Below are positions 1 to 10,230 of a stretch of DNA of 34,637 nucleotides, piece after piece. Under the pieces are notes generated by a model. It was not told where the DNA came from and ran no database searches. It was given only the letters and a program-made list of their open reading frames with translations. How positions within the stretch are numbered: position 1 is the first letter of the stretch; each line of letters opens with the position of its first letter. This DNA is from Chara braunii (taxonomy: Eukaryota > Streptophyta > Charophyceae > Charales > Characeae), in the NCBI GenBank assembly GCA_003427395.1, contig BFEA01000006.1:258666-293302 (forward strand). The letters are read 5' to 3'. Position numbers and translations under genes: made by a program.

Positions 1-75
<75 letters not shown>
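1..75. repeat. (TC)n microsatellite at window edge
   Basis: Uninterrupted TC dinucleotides from base 1 to about 75. The window also ends in a (CT)n tract (34591-34637), which suggests that the contig edges are set by unresolvable microsatellites. Confidence 0.97.
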
Positions 76-76
<1 letters not shown>

Positions 77-99
77 CGTGAATGTTATTACCATATTAC

Positions 100-366
100 A
101 TGACTTATACTTGTGACGATCTGGTTGGGAAGTGGGGGCCGTATATGAAGACGTTGTTGCCGTATTTCGGCATAACTGGCACCCAGCTCCCGACCTTTCA
201 AGAATGTGGGGGGTTTAATGTGTGTATTGTTCGTATTGCATTGCATTTACCTACCTTCCACATACATTTGTCACGATGTGGCTAGGATGTGGGGGTCGTG
301 TATTAAGACGTTGTTCTCGTATTCCGACGTAAGTGACACCCAGTTCCCAACTGTGTTGAAGTCTGG
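100..366. repeat. Degenerate tandem repeat, about 156-bp period; insertion target of the LTR element
   Basis: Two diverged units are visible: the words GACGTTGTTGCCGTATTT near 151 and GACGTTGTTCTCGTATTCC near 307, each followed by a shared ACCCAG(C/T)TCCC stretch. The first unit continues uninterrupted into TGTGGGGGGTTTAATGTGTG near 205. The second stops at 366, exactly where the LTR begins. The missing continuation reappears at 20636, after the 3' LTR. The short reading frames here (82-285, 206-469) have no recognisable content. Confidence 0.7.
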
Positions 367-379
367 TGTCGTACCAAAA

Positions 380-393
380 ACCCTTACAAGGGT
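380..393 (+). other. Conserved stem-loop/palindrome just inside the LTR start
   Basis: ACCCTT-AC-AAGGGT is a 6-bp inverted repeat with a 2-base centre. Equivalent sites lie at the same distance from the LTR start in the other copies: 13086-13101 (7-bp arms), 27067-27084 and 33707-33724 (8-bp arms, - strand LTRs). It stays at 11-13 bp from TGTCG even where the neighbouring LTR sequence has no visible similarity. Confidence 0.7.
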
Positions 394-1546
394 ATTTGGC
401 GTGTGTTTTGCAAACCACGTCGGTGCGGCCTTGTCCGAAGCTAACGGCGCGCTCGAGGGCGAGAGTTGAGTCCTTGCCCAGTTGAGCAGCGCGCGCAGTG
501 TGTCAACGGCGGGGTGCAACCACGCTGGGCCTAGGCGTGCGTGGTGTCGCCGGCCAGCGGGATGTGCGACCCCTAGTCCCCTTACTTTTTTTGTGATTAC
601 TCCGTGTTTATATTTATTTTATTTTATTATTTTAGCGGACCATTATAATTTTCTGCATGTTCGGGATGATGGCGAATTCCTTTGCCCTGCCCGACTGGAA
701 AAACGCAGGCCGGGGAGTTCAACGTGCATGCGAGCCGGTGGGTGATTAGTCCACAAGACGGAAAAAATGTGAGTGGCGGGAGCCCTTTGCGGGTTCAGCG
801 TCCGCCACCCACCATCTGTTGTGAGATGTTTGAGTGTGTGCGTGCCCGTTGGGACACGTAAGACGATGAATTATGTCTGAAGTTGGGCGGGACCAGCGGG
901 CACCAGTAGGAGGCTGCCGTAGTTTTAGCTACGGGCCAGGGTGTCCCAGCAGTGAGCCAAATGGAACCCGCCTTCAAAGTTCTTATTTGAATATTTGCTA
1001 CTACCACCAAGACCTGCACTAGGACCCACCTCACCGAGACTCGAGCCGCAGGCTCCGCAGCGGGTCAGGGGCCCGTTGTGAGAGGGCCACTTGCCTCCCG
1101 TTATGCGCAGTGAGAATTTTTTAGTAGGGGCATGCCGCTGGGACCCGAAGGATGGTGAGTTGGGCATGGTCCAGCGGGCCACGGGCGCTGTGGGGAGGCT
1201 TGCAGCTATACTGCTGCAACCGTTCGTAAGACTCATATAGGGACGGGGACTACTTGGATCGTCGAGTGGCACATACAATCCCAAAATTTTCCCCGAATGG
1301 TCAAAGTTGTTCAACAGCCTAATTGCTCGACGGTAGAACAGCACACTGTGACCAGGGGCAGTGGGTAGCTCCACTACGCAGGAGTAAAGCCAAGCAGCGG
1401 CTCGGAGACTTGACGTAGATAGGCACAAAGTTGTGAAGAGGGGGAACTAATCTAGACAGGACTTTGCGCTGGGTGCATGCTGAAGATGAGTGGGACATGG
1501 CGGAAACGAGGAAGAAGAGGTGAGGAAAGAAAAAAATGTCGACCTC

Positions 1547-1570
1547 ACCCGTTTCTTGATGAAAACGGGT
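1547..1570 (+). other. Hairpin in left half of 5' LTR
   Basis: ACCCGTTT and AAACGGGT pair perfectly across the 8-base loop CTTGATGA. The 3' LTR counterpart at 14248-14279 has a 12-bp perfect stem with the same loop. Related hairpins with different arms lie at 31867-31896 and 32047-32072 in the reverse-strand LTR. Confidence 0.7.
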
Positions 1571-2100
1571 AAGGGAAGATTCGTTTCTGGGGTGTTCAGG
1601 GCTTGCGAATTGATTGGTGGAGTCGGATTTGTAGTAGGAGGAGTGTAGAATAGAGGAGGAGAGAAAGGTGTTGCGCGGAGCTATGGCGGAGAGGGAAGGA
1701 GATGGGAGCAAAACTGTAATAACTCGGTCATTTGTTGACCGTTTTTGGCGATTTAAGATGCTAAACTGGGGTTTTGGGGTACCACAAATCGAATGGCGCA
1801 GTCGGAATTGGCGGCAAAGTCATAGTTATGGCGCTGTAAGGAATACAGGCTGCGTGAGGGAGAAGCAATTTCGGAACTGCAAATGAATCTATCTGTGTTC
1901 TAGTCGAAAGTTCATTCTCTGTTTATACAATTGATAAGGAGCGGAGTGGCCACGTTGTTGGCACCTGTAGGCTTTATCCTGATCGTGCCCCTCCTCATAT
2001 CGGCCCCGACGATCGTGCTTGCATCGAGATGTCAACTGCTGCTTAGTGATAGTCACGGGGGAGCAGTCCGTTTTTGCGGTGGCCATCCCCCTCCCTCCTC

Positions 2101-2126
2101 TCGAAGTGGTGGCAACCACCATTCGA
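2101..2126 (+). other. Hairpin in left half of 5' LTR
   Basis: TCGAA plus TGGTGG pair with CCACCA plus TTCGA around a CAA loop, giving an 11-bp stem with one bulged G at 2106. The 3' LTR copy near 14768 is partly degraded. Confidence 0.55.
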
Positions 2127-4201
2127 CCGGTCATTCTTGATTGGAAGCAACCGCAGCCGCCGTTTGCTGTGGGGAAGTTAGTGTCGGTTGTAGTTTTGAG
2201 TTCAGTGACACCTGCATTTCGCCGAGATTGCAGCCAGATACATCTATTGGCCGTTATGAGTGAACGATGGGGAGGAGATGCAGTAGAAACTTCTGTGTGG
2301 CTTTCGTCATCATGTCCTTCTGTCGGATGGTGCTTGTCTACCGTTGCATTGTTTGTGACCCTTGCGATGTCGGCTAGATTCAACTGAGGATGAGTGTTCA
2401 TTGGCAATGGGTCTTTCCTTGGTTCAAGGGTATGTACATCTAATAGATATCAGGGGTAGCTTCGTGCTTATCAGGCATCCGTGAACGGAGAGTGAAAGAA
2501 TGATGAGGGCGGTTTTGAGTCGGGCGGAGTGAAGGGGTTGAAGCCCGACCGTTTCCGAATGAAACCGGGTAGGAGATGGTATTAACTGTAGGTTCTGAAG
2601 TAGGGCGAATGGGATAATGGAGTTAGATTTTGACGTATGATACAGGTAGGGAAAGTGGGAAGGGGAGTGAGGTGACTCCGTGTTCTTGGAGCAGGCGGTG
2701 CGTGGCTGCAAACAGAGGGAGTATGCATTTACTTGGGAGGATTGGTGAGGCGAGAAAGACTGAAAGTGGACTTGCGACGGGTTGCAAGGCGCAAAGAAAA
2801 GCCAAAAGTGAAGTGCAGTGTTCTCGATGAACACATTGAGTGAACGGGCACAGTGATGGTCGCAGGGTGCCATGATGAGCTTAGTTCAACCCACCACCAA
2901 AGTGTCTGAGTTTGCCCAGGGCCAGATAGTTGATCGTGCCTGTAGTAGAGATGGACGTGAGCGTGAGAAAGACAACGGGGAGTTGAGGAGGTAAGGGAGA
3001 GAATCGAAGAAGAAAGGAAAGATGGTGTTTATAACTGACAATTGCCACAACGAATAACTTTGGCGAAGTCTACTTCCGCTTCCTGAAGTGTGTACGAAGC
3101 ATTTGGCTCAAAGCTGCAATATACAGTCGCTGCATTTGTTGGATCACAGTGTGTAATCATTAGCTTTGCAAGGTTGTAGTGCGGTTTGGTGACTCACTGC
3201 AGCTGGCACTCGACCGCTGCAGTATCTCCTGCTGCCCCGTTGTTGTGCGCTCTGCTAGTTGCTTAAGTCGCGTTCCTGCTACAGCAGTTGCTGTGCTTAC
3301 GGCGGAATGCTATGTTGTTGCTGGTACAGTTGTGCAAACTGCCGTATGATTTAGGTCTTGCGTTGTGCAACGCTGTAGAGTTTGTTGTTGCACACAGGCA
3401 TTGACAGCGCCTCGCCCTTGTTAAACTTGTTGACTTACTACGTTTTCATTAACAGCTTGGATAGAGCATAGGGACTGCGCACTATTTGAACGCATTTGTA
3501 CTAAGCTGCGGGGAAGTAGTTTAGGTTGAGTAGTGACAACTGGGTCGGGGAAACGATGTGTGATCCGAGAGAGTAGTCAGGCTGCGAAAGGGGATTACCA
3601 CTGCGGCTTGGAAGGCCGCCTGGAGGGGCCTATTCTGCTTGTTGATTATATTTTTCAGTCATCTTCGTGGTGTTTGACTGCGGCTCGGTTGTTCTTATTG
3701 CGGTTTGGCCGCCATTGCGGGGCCACAGACGCTGAAGGAATCACGATCCTCTCTCGCGAGTCTGAGTGCACCACTCTGGGATCTGAGAGTCTTAAACCTA
3801 CCTTTTTCTGCCTAGTCTGTTGGTTCTGAGAGGAAGGCGGACGGCGGGATTGCAACCCGTAAGGTCGCATCAAGACTCTGTGGGGAGTTTACCCACCGAT
3901 TGCGGTAGCTCTGCCGGAACCTATGCGAGGTTCTGGAGGCAGGGAACTATCAGGTATATCCTTTTCCATCTGTATGACCCCATATTACCCCTGTTTGCCT
4001 ACTTCCCTTTTATTTAACTGACGTATGCATGTGTGTCCTTATGACTTTGTTTTTTTCCAAGACTTAATCAGATTGAATGAAAGGAATGCATGAGAGTGAA
4101 GTTTAAGTTTCATTTTTATTTTACCAAAAGCAGATTAAAGGATGAACTGGAGGAAGTTGGGAGGAAGGCAGACTACATGCGTTTGACTGGGTTAACCAAA
4201 G

Positions 4202-4820
4202 ACTGGGCATTGTTTCTAAGCTGAATGGCCCAGTGCTATGTTTATTTGTTTTTTTTCTGAAGGGTCAGGCATTGTTTCTAAGATGAATGGCCTGGTTGCT
4301 ATGTTTATTTTTTAAGGGTTTGTCTGATTTAAAGAGTTTAAGTTCTTGTTTTGTTCTGAGGGAGGATTTTGGTATAAGGATGAGCATTATTTCTAAGCTG
4401 AATAGTGTAGCCTGAAAATCACGCACATAAGTATAAACTGAGTATAAGAGAAAGTATTTTACTTATATTTGCATGTAAACTGGCAGCTGGGCATAGTTTC
4501 CAAGACGAATGGTCAAGTGTTAAGCCAGATCACTAAGAAGAGAAGGGAAATTATATAGTATATTTGGAAGTAATTTGGGCAAGCTGAACAATGTTTCCAA
4601 ACTGAATGGTTCAATCCCCTGCCTATATTTGCATTTCTTTCGAGAACAAAGTCAAAGATCTACTAAATTTTGGATATTAACCAGTTCAGGACGACTAGGT
4701 ATTGTTTCCAAGTCGATGGTTTAGTCAAATGCCCAAAGAAGAGAGAAGTAGTAGTGCAACATGTTCGTGTATATCTTAAAGCACGTTGGACATTGTTTCC
4801 AAGCCGAATGGTCTAGCATT
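4202..4820 (+). repeat. Array of stem-loops with conserved loop and variable arms (5' LTR)
   Basis: About seven copies of a loop close to ATTGTTTCYAAGCYGAATG recur every 60-120 bp. Arms differ between copies but are complementary within a copy: ACTGGGC/GCCCAGT (4202-4208, 4228-4234), CAGGC/GCCTG (4266-4270, 4290-4294), TGAAC/GTTCA (4585-4589, 4609-4613), and TGGAC/GTCTA near 4787 with one G-U pair. The copies near 4385 and 4488 are degraded. Homologous arrays lie at 17460-18054 and, inverted, at 29398-30170. Confidence 0.8.
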
Positions 4821-5119
4821 GCGCCATATGTAAGTTGGGTATAAAGATTAAATCATTTGAGCGTTTCATGAACTATCTTATATAAAGTGACTTGGGGTTG
4901 GTGAGAGTACTTACGTTTGTGGTTTGACTTGCATGTGGGTGAGTGAGATTACTACCTGGTCTGAGTTTCAGTTTGACAGGTAGTTGTTTTAGATGCTCGG
5001 CACGTGCTAGAGTCATAGGAGTTAGTTTAAATTCCTGCATTTTCTGAGCTAAGTTTATTTTTACTTAGGTCGATTTCTGAATTTTCTGGGATCTTTTATT
5101 ATACTTGGTCTTGGTAAGT

Positions 5120-5700
5120 CACTTTCTCTACGGGAAGCGCTGCCGAAATTTTTACAAAACCAAGGAGTTAGTCATATTTTGTCTTTTGAAAGTTCAGTTT
5201 AGATTTTGTCTTTTCAAAGTTCAGTTTGTCTGACTTTTATATATGACTTAGCAAAAATTTGGAGAGTCTTTTTTTCTAAAGGGAGTGTTGCCCAAATTAT
5301 TGCTAAATTCAGGGAGTTAGATAAAATTAGACCTTGAAAAGTCAAAGTCATTTTTCTTAGCTTAGCTTTGTATAAATTTTGGTAAGCTACTTTCTCTACA
5401 GAAAGCGCTGCCGAAATTTCTGCAAATCTAAGGAGTTTGTCAAAATTTGACTTTTCAAAGTTCAACTTGTCTGATTGTATATATGACCTAGTAAAAATTT
5501 GGGAAGTCTCATTTTCTAAAGGAAGTGATGCCCAAATTTTTGTTAATTGAGGGAGTTAGAAAAAATTTGACTTTGGAAGGTTGAAGATTATTTATGTTTT
5601 CATATTTAGGCTGATATAAATTTTGGAAAGTCACTTTTCATACGGGAAGCGCTGCCAAAATTTTTTTAGTTTAGAGGAGATAGATAATATTTTGACAAGT
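5120..5700 (+). repeat. Five tandem units of about 120 bp, two alternating subtypes (5' LTR)
   Basis: Units near 5137, 5280, 5402, 5520 and 5643 alternate between a core like GGGAAGCGCTGCCGAAATTT and a core like GGGAGTGNTGCCCAAATTT, each followed by a GGAGTTAG-type word and an AAATTTGACTTT-type word. The real period is therefore a 240-bp dimer. The first unit has an extra short internal duplication (about 5192-5226) absent from the 3' LTR. Confidence 0.8.
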
Positions 5701-6783
5701 GACGACTCTGGCGATCCACTCTGTATGGGGGAGATTCTGTCACAGGTCAACCTTTTTTTGGACACTGGCTTAGAGATAGACATAGGTTTGGCTATCAAGA
5801 GAGTCATGAGTGAGAATGTGTCTTGGAGATTTGATCTTCATACATTGACGATTTAGCTTGGGCATTGACATGTCGTATGATACAGGTCTTCTTTGGACAT
5901 TCGATCCAGGATTTGGACTAAGTTTCAGCTTGATCCCACGAGGATCGTTTTATGTTATCACTGATTATAGGTCGTTTGGTTGACCACCGACTTGTCGGCT
6001 CACGACACAACTTTGCTTATACCTGTACCTCAACTTGATTGCCTTAGCCTTGAGATTTGATATGTTTTTTTGAGGGTTTTAACCAGATTTCTTTTAAATG
6101 GTCATTATAAAGAACTTATGAGATTTATGGAGATTTCAACTATGACTGGGGCTTGAGTATGCGAGGCGTGGTATGAGTTACAGGAAACAATAAAGTTGAC
6201 CACATTGGTGTATGGCAATATGGCTATTGTGTGTGTCTGTGTTTTATGCAGGTTAGTATTTGGAGCTTGATATATGAGCCGTACTTTGGAGACAGTGAGA
6301 ATGACAACCATGTGACGCACGATCTGCACACCTGATGGGTTTATGTTTTCTCCTTTTTTTATCTTATCTCGAGTTCTGATTTGATATATAAGTGTGGGGT
6401 TGTTTATTTATTTATTGATTGATTTTGCATGTTAATTTTGATAGTTGGACTTTGTAATTTGTGGCAGCCGTCAAAGTCAAACCCCTTGACTTCTTTCCAG
6501 ACCCTATAAAAGATGATTGNCACCACAGGTATGAACCTGTGTACCACCCACTCTCCACAGGGTGCAAAAGAGGGTGTGGTTTTCAGCCGCACTTGGCGGT
6601 TGTCCAGCGTCGAGAGATCAATCCCTCAAGGCGCGTGTCAGCCGATACTTGAGTGGCGAAATGCGACCCTCGAGATTCCCGAGGACCGCATGAGTATGGG
6701 TACTACATAGTACGCCATCATTGTGACTGCTTGCGTATGCTTGCATTGCGGGTCGATATAATTTAGCCCTGCGTCCGTGCGGT

Positions 6784-6790
6784 TTTATAC
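6784..6790 (+). promoter_or_regulatory. Possible LTR TATA box
   Basis: The stretch GGTTTTATACTAAGTCTCGC (from 6781) is kept in the 3' LTR (about 20022) and, in reverse, near 27590, and as GGTTTATATTGAG near 24840. It lies about 600 bp before the LTR end, a plausible place for the U3/R boundary. The call rests on conservation and AT-richness only; no transcript evidence is available. Confidence 0.3.
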
Positions 6791-7393
6791 TAAGTCTCGC
6801 GTGCGACACCTATCTGATTTCCACGTCGGAAAGTTATGGGATGGCTGGCAAGGGACTAGGAGTGTTGTCGCGTTGTTTGTTCTGTGTTGTTCTGTATATG
6901 TATGTATATGTGTATGTGTTTTTATTTTTATGTTCTTTATAGTGGTGTGCGCGCGGCGTGTGGGATGCGTCCTAGTCGACCGACGATGACTCTCGCGTGG
7001 GACCTCAGCCCCCCAATGAGTCGGTTTTTGTGCGGGTCTGATAGAGGCGTATTACCGCTCGTACCCCCTATGCTACAGCGAACGAGAAACGCCCGCGGCT
7101 GATCCACCTCTACGATTGCAGCTGATTAACTTTCGTATTGTGGACTGGTAGCTCGACGGGGATACGCCCACCGAAGTGAGGTGATAGCTCCCGTAAGGTA
7201 GAGGTAAGTCGTGCCTCGCGTAGGCCCTATCTTATCGTAGGGGCTCGCGAGAGGTATGGTTGGCGCACTCGGTCGGAGCGGCTTGTGGAAGCTCCATATA
7301 TATTCGCGGCGAGGATCAGTCCAACTCCTGTGTGACGTGGCTAGGAGGGTCCCGCCCCGTTTCGTATGGTGCCGGACCGATGCGCTCGATAGG

Positions 7394-7411
7394 TGGCGCC
7401 GTTGCCGGGGA
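7394..7411 (+). other. Primer-binding site complementary to tRNA-Asp
   Basis: TGGCGCCGTTGCCGGGGA is the exact complement of the 18 nt at the 3' end (with CCA) of plant-type cytosolic tRNA-Asp(GUC) as I know it. It starts two bases after the LTR end, where a PBS is expected. tRNA-Asp priming is known for some plant Ty3-type lineages (the Athila group, from memory). The site fixes the element's orientation and the 3' boundary of the 5' LTR. Confidence 0.9.
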
Positions 7412-9157
7412 TAACGGTTGTTTGCCGTTGTCCCTGGTAGAACGACATCCGGTTATGGGAAAGTGAGAACTAGGCAAAAATAAGAAACTTTGTTTGGACG
7501 TATAAGGCCGATTGCTTGATACCTTGAATATCGTTGAAGATATCTTAAGACAGTGGCCTAAGTGGGAAGTGCTTATTATAAAAAGTCAAGCTGAGTCGCC
7601 CTTCACCGGTCGATAGAGTCTTGCTTTTGACTAACTTTCTGGTACATGAGCGACATGGATGAGGAGGGATGACTGATAATCGCAAAGTGAGGGGTTTAAT
7701 GTCAAAACTATTTCCTTGAGTTGAGACTAAATTATGGTATGATAGGTATTGTGTGCCAAGACCCTTTGATAGTATCAGTTGGCGGTGAATTGAGTTGCGT
7801 AGGGGATTGTCTGGCTAACTATCGGTGAAGCTTGAGAAGTAGTAGTTACTAGGCAGGCGGTTTGGTTAACCTGGAGAGAGGCTTATGTTTTAAGTATATA
7901 TAATATATATGTATATATTTTGCTTGCATGACGATTTTTCTTGGTTATCTCGGTATATGTGTTTTCATTATATTTTGTCTTAATGCCTGATTGATGGTGC
8001 ATATATGGATTATCTTCCAAAAGGACATAGACTTTGCATGAAACCCACATCTGGTATGGGACCAGAGGTGAATGGGGTGACTTAATTCCTGGGGAAGGTG
8101 CTTCTTCCTTAAGGGAGTAAGTCGGCGTGTATAGTTGTCCTCTGTGGAAGTGCATTCTTGAATTGTTATCCCATCGTTGAGGCTTAAGGAAGCAGTTATC
8201 AGTCTCAAGAATGATAGTGAGACCCACGTCGGAACTATGTTCCTGGTCCATTAGTGGGGTGTTGTTACCTTTCCTATGATAAGAGAGTAACTACATTATT
8301 TGTTGAGAAAAGAGGAAGGGGCTTGTTACCTTACCGAAACTGTGATGGCCAAGTGGAACAGCTACTGCGTAGTGAGAGCGGTTTAGGCTCGTCTCCCATT
8401 AAGCAGGACCACCATATTTGTAAGGGCGCGAATTCGTTATTCGTTGCCTTAATAGGTATGAATGGGGTTGCCCATCTGACCATGATTAGGTTTGGTGAGG
8501 TGCAAGCGTTGGAATCAGAGAGGGCTGCGATGAGGCTTGATCTTTAGAGCGGGGCTCAGGAGTCAAGATGTTATCTTATGAGGATTACACCGCCCCTCTG
8601 TAATATATGCTTCGCTTAAGAGTTGAAGGGGTAACAATTGTATCATGTTATTTGCTCATTGCTAGTCTTATTTTTGCCTTATAGAATATGGAATACGTTG
8701 TTGAGAGTTATCCTGTTATATAACTGGCAGTTGAGTTGGTGACATATTGTTGTTTATAAAACATATTGTGCCTTTCAGTTATAACTCTTGCTAATAAGTT
8801 GTGCCTATAATGTTGTGATTATTGTTGTAAGTATATGTTATTTATCATGGGTTGTACTGCATTTTGGATTCATGTTTGAGTATCCACCTATATGGCATAT
8901 GTATATTGTGCCCTTCCTTGATAATAAAAACCATAAGTGGTTAATGCCTGAGTTATGATTCGAGGGACTTATTTGTGAATATTTATGTTTTATTTCAAGT
9001 GGATCTTTGATATCACCGTCGTTCTGAATAGATTTCTATGTGCGCCTTCATGATGAGAACGGAAAAATTTTTAGTGGGATATACTCTAAGATAGATTTAG
9101 TTGCGTAACTTCCCTCGAGTCTCGACCCTAACGTCGCTCGTTGTTGTTCAACAGGTG
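7412..9157 (+). other. Leader between PBS and gag, no recognised gene
   Basis: This stretch of about 1.75 kb contains no recognisable domain. It has short open frames (for example 8254-8547, 97 codons) without known motifs and an AT-rich patch near 7895-7920. A long untranslated leader before gag is common in large plant Ty3-type elements. Confidence 0.55.
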
Positions 9158-10230
9158 ATGGGGTCGAGAGAGCTCGAGATGGAAGACTCTCAAGAGAAGA
9201 TTGGGGTCGAGGAACTAGCCTCTCTATTGGGTTTGCGAGATTGGGAACGAGACAACCTACCCAAGGTTGAGATCGACTTTTTCAAAGACTATCATGTTTC
9301 TAACTTCCTTGACAAGTTTGGGCAGATAGCGTCTCACTGCGAATGGACTGAGGAACAGATGCTAAAAGAGGTTATAAAGTATATCCATATAGGCTTGAAG
9401 GAGGAACTTAGTGGGTTGGTTAGAAGAGGGGGGTCATCATGGAGGAAGTTTTATGATGACATGTGGAATAAATACCGGCTAGGTGAGGAACAACTGACCA
9501 AAAACGATTTTGAGAAGATAGATCGATACAACTATGTTTCAGTAGGGCACTTCCTAATGGAGTATGAGCGCGCATCCCGCAAGGTTTGGGCGTTGTCTGA
9601 ATATGATAAGTGTTTTGCTTTTCTTATGAATTTATCAGATGCAGAGCAGCGATATTTGATTCGTGGGACAGAAGGAAGACTTATATGAGACAAAATACGA
9701 GAGAATTTTGTGGAAGGCGATTTCGATCAAAACCTCTATCATATTCTGCGGGAAGCAAGGAAAAGAAAGGAGACGCTAGATAATGAGAAGAGTGAGCACG
9801 ACGAAAGGCCTAATGACCTTGCAGCAGACACCTCTGACGGTATGAGAGGTACGCTTAAGAAGGACGCTAAGGTCGTCAGACGAAATCATAGATGGAACAA
9901 AGAGAAGAAAAGGGAGTCGTGTGTTGAGAGAAAAGAGGTGCAGGCTAAAGTGAGGAATGTTGCAACTCATACCTGTGAGAGGACGTTTGACGCTCCAAAC
10001 AAGAAGGGGACAATGGAGCGAAGGGTTCAAGGAGAAGTTGGTCTGGCTCTACCTGATGCTGTATCTGATCCTCAAAAAGGGTATGACGACAGGGATGTAT
10101 CGTCGACTGCAGGTTGGAAAGGGCGAAAAAATAGCAGGCGGCGAGAGCAGTGGTCGAAGATAATATATGCTTGTTGTGGAAAAACTGGCCATACCCCTCG
10201 CTGATGTAAGATGGCGAAGAGAGTAGTTGA
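9158..10230 (+). pseudogene. gag: Retrotransposon gag pseudogene with degenerate zinc knuckle
   Basis: Capsid/nucleocapsid polyprotein remnant; its normal role would be to form the cytoplasmic particle that packages element RNA. The first ATG in the frame is at 9158 (MGSRELEMEDSQEK); the frame stays open upstream to 9101 without another ATG. Residues about 25-165 read like a gag capsid domain, with a W-x-x-F-x-x-x-M-x-x-K-Y-R-L-G stretch and YLIRG. A TGA at 9686-9688 interrupts it, and the same frame then continues through a Lys/Arg-rich segment to a CCHC knuckle at 10166-10207: first Cys read as Tyr (TAT), then Cys, GKTG, His, a second TGA (10202-10204) and the last Cys. The frame runs into the N gap at 10231. 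Both stops could come from CGA-to-TGA decay. It is clearly non-functional as assembled. Family assignment rests on layout and knuckle; lineage is uncertain. Confidence 0.75.

Larger units (their letters stand above)
367..7391 (+). repeat. 5' long terminal repeat, 7.0 kb
   Basis: Starts TGTCG at 367 and ends CTCGATA at 7391, three bases before the primer-binding site. It is collinear with 13074-20635 apart from an out-of-place block in that copy. The right part (about 4140-7290) also aligns in reverse to 24234-26767 and 27096-30260. Inside, in order, are a stem-loop at +13, hairpins near 1547, 1725 and 2101, an array of stem-loops (4202-4820), five alternating 120-bp units (5120-5700) and a possible TATA box (about 6784). 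None of the short open frames is conserved between copies, so I call none as genes. At 7 kb it is unusually long for an LTR. Confidence 0.88.

Noticed and set aside
362-366. Five-base target-site duplication of the large element (TCTGG left, GTGGG right).
   Set aside because: Only partial identity; the flanking tandem repeat gives better support for the insertion than this pair does.
1889-2030. Identity of 15753-16750 with 5746-6743 considered as gene conversion between LTRs.
   Set aside because: Conversion would leave the block in its collinear place; here it is out of order and carries an N. The coordinates of this entry are a placeholder within the 5' LTR; the segments meant are those named.
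1889-2407. A 172-codon minus-strand frame in the 5' LTR.
   Set aside because: The 3' LTR copy is interrupted (only 14556-14801 stays open) and no motif is seen.
4202-4820. Regularly spaced conserved elements suggesting a CRISPR-like array.
   Set aside because: Spacing is uneven, the conserved part is the hairpin loop, the array lies in an LTR of a eukaryotic retroelement and no cas gene is near.
5623-5856. A 77-codon frame in the 5' LTR with a recognisable counterpart (28623-28850, - strand).
   Set aside because: It starts at TTG, lies in the 120-bp repeat, and the 3' LTR version has a TGA early in the frame. The similarity follows from DNA homology.
7100-7260. Highly paired GC-rich segment considered as a tRNA or small-RNA gene.
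   Set aside because: No cloverleaf, no T-loop GGTTCRA box and no anticodon arm; it is simply part of the LTR present in all copies.
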